DNA of 11,494 nucleotides from an uncultured Collinsella sp. (GTDB lineage Bacteria; Actinomycetota; Coriobacteriia; Coriobacteriales; Coriobacteriaceae). Within the stretch, counting starts at the first letter, position 1, and each line of letters begins with the position of its first letter. The stretch is from assembly GCA_958443265.1 (NCBI GenBank), contig CAUCKA010000036.1:1-11494 (forward strand). The letters run 5' to 3'. This document shows positions 8,093-11,494 of the stretch, piece after piece. The translations under genes and the position numbers were made by a program. Under the pieces are notes generated by a model that did not search any database, was not told the DNA's origin, and saw only the letters and a list, made by a program, of their open reading frames with translations.

Positions 8093-8109
8093 GGCGAAGC
8101 CGCTTCGCC
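8093..8109. promoter_or_regulatory. 17-bp palindrome at the -35 position of the PTS promoter
   Basis: GGCGAAGC (8093-8100), one central C, and GCTTCGCC (8102-8109) form a perfect inverted repeat. It occupies the place where a -35 element would be for the -10 TACAAT at 8117-8122, and no good -35 hexamer is present. It may be a binding site for an activator or a second regulator. It is unrelated in sequence to the GTTTAAAC sites. Confidence 0.4.
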
Positions 8110-8116
8110 AGTCCTC

Positions 8117-8122
8117 TACAAT
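8117..8122 (+). promoter_or_regulatory. Candidate -10 element of the PTS-phosphatase gene
   Basis: TACAAT matches five of six bases of the sigma-70 -10 consensus, 58 bp upstream of the chosen start codon. Transcription would begin around 8129, exactly at the second TTGTTTAAAC copy, so a repressor there would sit on the start site. The -35 is poor, being replaced by the palindrome at 8093-8109. Confidence 0.45.
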
Positions 8123-8128
8123 GAGAAA

Positions 8129-8138
8129 TTGTTTAAAC
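8129..8138. promoter_or_regulatory. Candidate GntR/HutC operator 4 (PTS gene control region)
   Basis: TTGTTTAAAC, identical to the copy at 8006-8015, with the palindromic core GTTTAAAC at 8131-8138. It begins six bases after the -10 TACAAT, where a bound repressor would cover the transcription start, and ends 42 bases before the PTS start codon. Confidence 0.5.
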
Positions 8139-8180
8139 GTTTTACCCACGCAAGCGTGCGGCTGTCTGAAAGGACAAAAC

Positions 8181-10631
8181 ATGCTGCAAAAAATCCAACG
8201 CTTTGGCGGGGCAATGTTCGCGCCCGCCATGCTGTTTTCTATATCAGGCCTCATGGTCGGCGTCTCCGCTCTCGCAACAACCGTCGACATCGTCGGCGAT
8301 CTTGCCATATACGGAACCCCCTGGTACGTTTTCTGGAGCATCATTCAGCGCGGCTCGTGGACGGTCTTTAAACGTCTTCCGCTCCTTTTTGCCGTAGCGC
8401 TGCCTATCGGCCTTGCCCAAAAGCAACCGGCACGCTGCTGCCTCGAGGCGCTCGTGGCCTATTTTGCCTTCTGCTTCTTTTTGAGCGAGATCATCAAGCT
8501 GAGCGGCGACAACCTTGGGCTTAAGTATCCGTCGTTTTTGACCCCCGCCAGCGGCATCACCGTCATCGACGGCATCAAGACGCTCGACACCGGCATTATC
8601 GGCCCGCTGGCGGTGTCGGCAACCGTCGTTGCCATCCATGACCGCTTCTACGATGCCAAGGTTCCCGATTGGCTCGGCACCTTCTCGGGTTCCTCGCTGG
8701 TCTACCTCATCAGCTTTTTTGCCGTGTTTGCCCTTGCCGCCATCTCGGCCGCCATCGTGCCCTTCGCATACGCTGTGACCGAAACGCTGCGCCACGCACT
8801 TGCGGGCGTCGGCCCCTTCGGCGTGGGCATCTTTGTGTTTTTGGAGCGAGCGCTCGAGCCCATGGGGCTGCACCATCTGCTCTATATGCCCATCTATTAC
8901 GACAATCTGGTCATTCACGACGGTATTTACGCCACGTGGACCAACCTGCTCCCCATTCTCTCCCATAGCACGCGCCCTTTAAATGAACTTGCGCCCTGGG
9001 CAGGTTTTACCGCCACCGGCTGGGGCAAGCTCTTTGGCCTTCCCGCCATCGCGGCAGCATTCTATTTCACCGCCAAACCCGAACGCCGCGCCGGCCTTAA
9101 AGTCATCCTTTTGCCCGCCATCGTCGCCTCGGTGGTCTGCGGCGTCACCGAGCCGCTCGAGTTTCTCTTTATGTTCACCTATCCCGGACTCTTTTTGCTC
9201 TACGCCGTCCTATCCTCCTGCCTTGCCATGACCATGAACTTCTTTGGCATCGTCGGCATCTTCTCGGGCGGTCTCATGGAAATGACGGCCTTCAACTTCA
9301 TCCCACTCATGCGAATGCATGCCGGCTCCTACCTTTTGGCGCTCGGTATCGGTCTTGCCTTTAGCCTCATCTTTTTTGTTAGTTTTCGAGCACTCATCTT
9401 GGTCTATGACCTTAAGACGCCGGGCCGCGAGGATCATGTCTCCAATCGCGCGGCAATCGATCGTTTAACGGGAAGCGGCTTTGCCAAAGAGCAATCTCCC
9501 AATGGCGAGGTCAGTATTCAATCCGATCAAGATCACGTCCTCGCTGAGCGGGTAATTCAGCTTTTAGGTGGCGTTGGCAATATCGTGGGCGCAACCAACT
9601 GCGCCACGCGCCTGCGCGTCGAGGTCGCAGACCCTTCCATCGTTGCAGATAATGCGTCGTTTGTCGCGGTGGGCGCCAAGGGCCTCATCATTACGGGCAA
9701 GACCGCCCAGGTGATTATTGGCATCTCCGTTCCCCGCGTTAAAGAGCATTTTGACCAGATCATGGGCCTCGAGCCGGGATTTGTGCCCACCACCTCGGCC
9801 TCCCCTGCCGCCAGCGCAGCCCATAAGCGCGGCGATATCTGCTTCTTCGATATCGACGGAACACTCGCCTGGCAAGACCCTCGAGTGGCACAAGAGCTTC
9901 CCGAGAGCGAGCGAGACCTCTCCCCCTATCCCAATGAAGCGGTCTCGCAAGCCATCCGTGATTTTGTCGCCAAGGGCAATATGGCGTTTATCTGCACAGG
10001 GCGCACGCTGAGCTGCATCCATCCAAAGCTGCTCGAGCTGCCCTGGACCGGCATCGTCTGCCTCGCGGGTGGCTATGTCGAACTTGAGGGACACGTGATT
10101 CGCGATTTGGCGATGACGCCCGGCATGCTGCAGCGCCTTGCTCCCATTCTTGAGCAATCGGACGAAGTGATTCGTTTTGAGGGACTCAATGGCGTCGTTC
10201 GCATGAGTGCCGATGCGCCCGACGCCCCGGGATACGCCCGCACCGTGGGCGATGCAATTACGCAGCTGCAACATTACAGCGCCTACAAGATCTTAATGTC
10301 CACGTCGCTTGCCAACCGCATCGCTCAGGATCAAGCGTTTGAGCCGCTGCTCTGCTTTAACGAGCTCGAGCTCGAAGTGACCGAGATTTCGCCTCGCGAA
10401 TGCACCAAGCGCGAGGGTATCCAGTCCGTACTCGACGCCCTCGATCCCCACCACGGAACCGTATACGGCATCGGCGACGCCAGCAATGACGTCTCGCTGA
10501 TGAACGCCGTCGACGTTGGCATCGCCATGGGCAACGCACCGGACTTCCTCAAGGAAAAGGCCGACTATGTCACCGACAGCATCGACCACGACGGCGTCGT
10601 CACCGCGCTCGAACACTTTGGGCTTATCTAG
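8181..10631 (+). CDS. PTS EIIC-EIIB permease (maltose/alpha-glucoside, MalP/GlvC type) fused to a C-terminal Cof/HAD-IIB phosphatase
   Basis: 816-residue protein. Residues 1-415 are a glucose-superfamily EIIC channel (MLQKIQRFGGAMFAPAMLF, GIKTLDTGIIG, FLERALEPMGLHH, GVTEPLEF at 321-328), in the C-then-B order of MalP/GlvC/AglA rather than the B-then-C order of TreB. Residues about 450-530 are EIIB with phosphocysteine C474 in TNCATRLR. After an Ala/Ser/Pro-rich linker (about 534-548), residues 550-816 form a complete HAD phosphatase: DIDGT (nucleophile D557, acid D559), CTGR (T606), motif III lysine K743, GDASND (D766, D770), then AMGNA. All catalytic residues are present. No EIIA domain, so phosphate must come from a separate EIIA. 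Inferred role: import and phosphorylate an alpha-glucoside, then dephosphorylate it. Start: ATG 8181 follows GAAAGGA at 8168-8174 and gives the usual EIIC N-terminus; ATG 8121 would overlap the -10 and operator. Divergent from the GntR gene. Confidence 0.93.
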   Translation: MLQKIQRFGGAMFAPAMLFSISGLMVGVSALATTVDIVGDLAIYGTPWYVFWSIIQRGSWTVFKRLPLLFAVALPIGLAQKQPARCCLEALVAYFAFCFFLSEIIKLSGDNLGLKYPSFLTPASGITVIDGIKTLDTGIIGPLAVSATVVAIHDRFYDAKVPDWLGTFSGSSLVYLISFFAVFALAAISAAIVPFAYAVTETLRHALAGVGPFGVGIFVFLERALEPMGLHHLLYMPIYYDNLVIHDGIYATWTNLLPILSHSTRPLNELAPWAGFTATGWGKLFGLPAIAAAFYFTAKPERRAGLKVILLPAIVASVVCGVTEPLEFLFMFTYPGLFLLYAVLSSCLAMTMNFFGIVGIFSGGLMEMTAFNFIPLMRMHAGSYLLALGIGLAFSLIFFVSFRALILVYDLKTPGREDHVSNRAAIDRLTGSGFAKEQSPNGEVSIQSDQDHVLAERVIQLLGGVGNIVGATNCATRLRVEVADPSIVADNASFVAVGAKGLIITGKTAQVIIGISVPRVKEHFDQIMGLEPGFVPTTSASPAASAAHKRGDICFFDIDGTLAWQDPRVAQELPESERDLSPYPNEAVSQAIRDFVAKGNMAFICTGRTLSCIHPKLLELPWTGIVCLAGGYVELEGHVIRDLAMTPGMLQRLAPILEQSDEVIRFEGLNGVVRMSADAPDAPGYARTVGDAITQLQHYSAYKILMSTSLANRIAQDQAFEPLLCFNELELEVTEISPRECTKREGIQSVLDALDPHHGTVYGIGDASNDVSLMNAVDVGIAMGNAPDFLKEKADYVTDSIDHDGVVTALEHFGLI

Positions 10632-10746
10632 CCAAGCCCCTACCGCACTTGCGGCCGCATGGACCAATCGTCTTCAACCGCCGCGCTCGACGCCCTAATG
10701 TGGCAATATGTTGTCTGCATAATGCAACGATGCAACCTATCAAAGA
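10632..10746. other. Intergenic gap between the PTS fusion and prenyl synthase genes
   Basis: 115 bp with no clear terminator: a short stem CCGC/GCGG (10643-10654) lacks a T-run. A direct repeat ATGCAAC occurs at 10722-10728 and 10730-10736, immediately before the prenyl synthase start. No convincing promoter pair could be identified, so whether the two genes are co-transcribed is open. Confidence 0.4.
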
Positions 10747-11494
10747 ATGCGAGAACCCGTGTCCAGTCCGTTTACCAGCTTTTTAGCCCAGCACTTTGAC
10801 CAGATTAATGACTATCTGGCCACGTTCTTTGACGGACAGGCGACCTCTGCCGATATCGAACGCTACCTGTACGCGCCGCTCTCGGCTTTTACGGCCAACG
10901 CCGGCAAGCGCCACCGCCCGCTTATCTGCATGCTCGCCGCAACCGCAGTGGGCGGTAGCTTTGAGAGCGCCCGCAGCGCCGCGGCAGCTATCGAGCATTT
11001 CCAGTCGGGTGCGCTCATCCACGACGACATCGCCGACAACGGACAGCTTCGTCGAGGCAAGCCCTGCATGCACCTTACCGAGGGCACGGGGCTCGCCATC
11101 AATTGTGGCGACCTGGCGCTCACCATGGTCACCAAGACGGTTCTCGACGATCCCACGCTCGAGTCCGACGTGAAGCTGCGTGTGCTCCACGAGCTTACCG
11201 AGATGATCGTCCGCACCATCGAGGGTCAAGCGCTTGACCTGGGTTGGGTCCGTGACGAGCGCTTTGATATCTCGGTTGATGACTACCTGGACATGGCGAC
11301 GCACAAGACCGCGTATTACAGCGGAGCCACGCCGCTTGCCGCCGGAGCCATTATCGGCGGCGGCAGCGAAGAGCAGGTCGAGGCGCTACGCGCCTTTGGC
11401 CTGCACACCGGCCTTGCCTTTCAGATTCAGGACGACCTGCTCAACTTGGTCGGCACCAAAGAGGCCGCCAACAAGGACTTCCGCACCGACATCA
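10747..11494 (+). CDS. Polyprenyl diphosphate synthase (trans-isoprenyl, IspB/HepT-like), 3'-truncated by the window edge
   Basis: Condenses isopentenyl diphosphate onto an allylic diphosphate to build isoprenoid chains, for example menaquinone side chains. 249 codons are visible. Motifs in order: NAGKRHRP at 51-58 (diphosphate-binding Lys/Arg), first aspartate-rich motif DDIADNGQLRRG at 93-104, GQALDLGW from 160, the KT pair at 187-188, second aspartate motif QDDLLNLVG at 228-236, and the start of the KDFRTD segment. The first motif is DDxxD without the four-residue insertion of bacterial FPP synthases, and small residues (G, A) occupy the fifth and fourth positions before it. Both favour a long-chain product. 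The second motif has Asn where DDxxD is usual. Start: the first ATG after an in-frame stop at 10720; GTG at 10759 is a real alternative, and neither has a strong ribosome binding site. Probably unrelated to the sugar locus. Confidence 0.9.
   Translation, partial: MREPVSSPFTSFLAQHFDQINDYLATFFDGQATSADIERYLYAPLSAFTANAGKRHRPLICMLAATAVGGSFESARSAAAAIEHFQSGALIHDDIADNGQLRRGKPCMHLTEGTGLAINCGDLALTMVTKTVLDDPTLESDVKLRVLHELTEMIVRTIEGQALDLGWVRDERFDISVDDYLDMATHKTAYYSGATPLAAGAIIGGGSEEQVEALRAFGLHTGLAFQIQDDLLNLVGTKEAANKDFRTDI

Noticed and set aside
8121..8180. Upstream ATG start adding 20 residues to the PTS fusion
   Set aside because: It overlaps the -10 element and precedes the candidate operator, lacks a ribosome binding site, and adds residues unlike the EIIC N-terminus. 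ATG 8181 has GAAAGGA six bases before it.
8244..8966. 240-codon minus-strand frame inside the PTS gene
   Set aside because: Antisense shadow of the hydrophobic EIIC domain; no recognisable motif.
8181..10631. Assignment of the permease as TreB (trehalose EIIBC)
   Set aside because: The regulator resembles TreR, but the domain order is EIIC then EIIB and the EIIC motifs match MalP/GlvC. Trehalose remains possible as substrate but TreB is not the right family name.
10643..10654. CCGC/GCGG stem as terminator of the PTS fusion gene
   Set aside because: Only four base pairs and no T-run on either strand.

Overview
The window reads as chromosomal carbohydrate-metabolism DNA from a high-GC anaerobic actinomycete, most likely Coriobacteriia and probably a Collinsella-type gut organism. 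This is a judgement from GC-rich third positions, protein style and gene content (glycogen phosphorylase, CUT1 ABC importer with a Tat-type lipoprotein, maltose-type PTS permease, prenyl diphosphate synthase). No rRNA or other taxonomic marker is present. Most genes with a clear ribosome binding site use a GAAAGG core.

Layout, left to right: (1) the 3' part of a glycogen phosphorylase gene on the + strand, closed by a hairpin terminator. (2) A gene-free stretch, 2025-2561, holding a very regular array: eight copies of a 15-bp motif (consensus TCTCRATCTGTAACA) in alternating orientation at a 40-bp pitch, forming four palindromic 55-bp units, then the terminator of the next operon. (3) A minus-strand sugar ABC import operon read right to left: Tat/lipoprotein binding protein, MalF-type permease, MalG-type permease, MsmK/UgpC-type ATPase. 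Hairpins precede three of its ribosome binding sites. (4) A control region, a 24-bp-stem bidirectional terminator, and a minus-strand GntR/HutC-family repressor gene resembling TreR. (5) Divergent from the repressor gene, a + strand gene for an 816-residue protein fusing a maltose/alpha-glucoside PTS EIIC-EIIB permease to a complete Cof-type (HAD-IIB) phosphatase. (6) The 5' part of a polyprenyl diphosphate synthase gene, running off the window.

How the parts may work together: the fusion protein has all the parts needed to import and phosphorylate an alpha-glucoside and then remove the phosphate, so its product could be the free intracellular sugar. The ABC operon would import an oligosaccharide without phosphorylation. 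Four sites of the form TTGTnTnAAC, three of them exact matches to the HutC-family core GTnTAnAC, lie upstream of the repressor gene, the PTS fusion and (two copies) the ABC operon. This suggests a single GntR repressor governs both import routes. Substrate identity (maltose, maltodextrin, trehalose or a related alpha-glucoside) is inference. The most unusual items are the PTS-phosphatase fusion and the 40-bp alternating repeat array.
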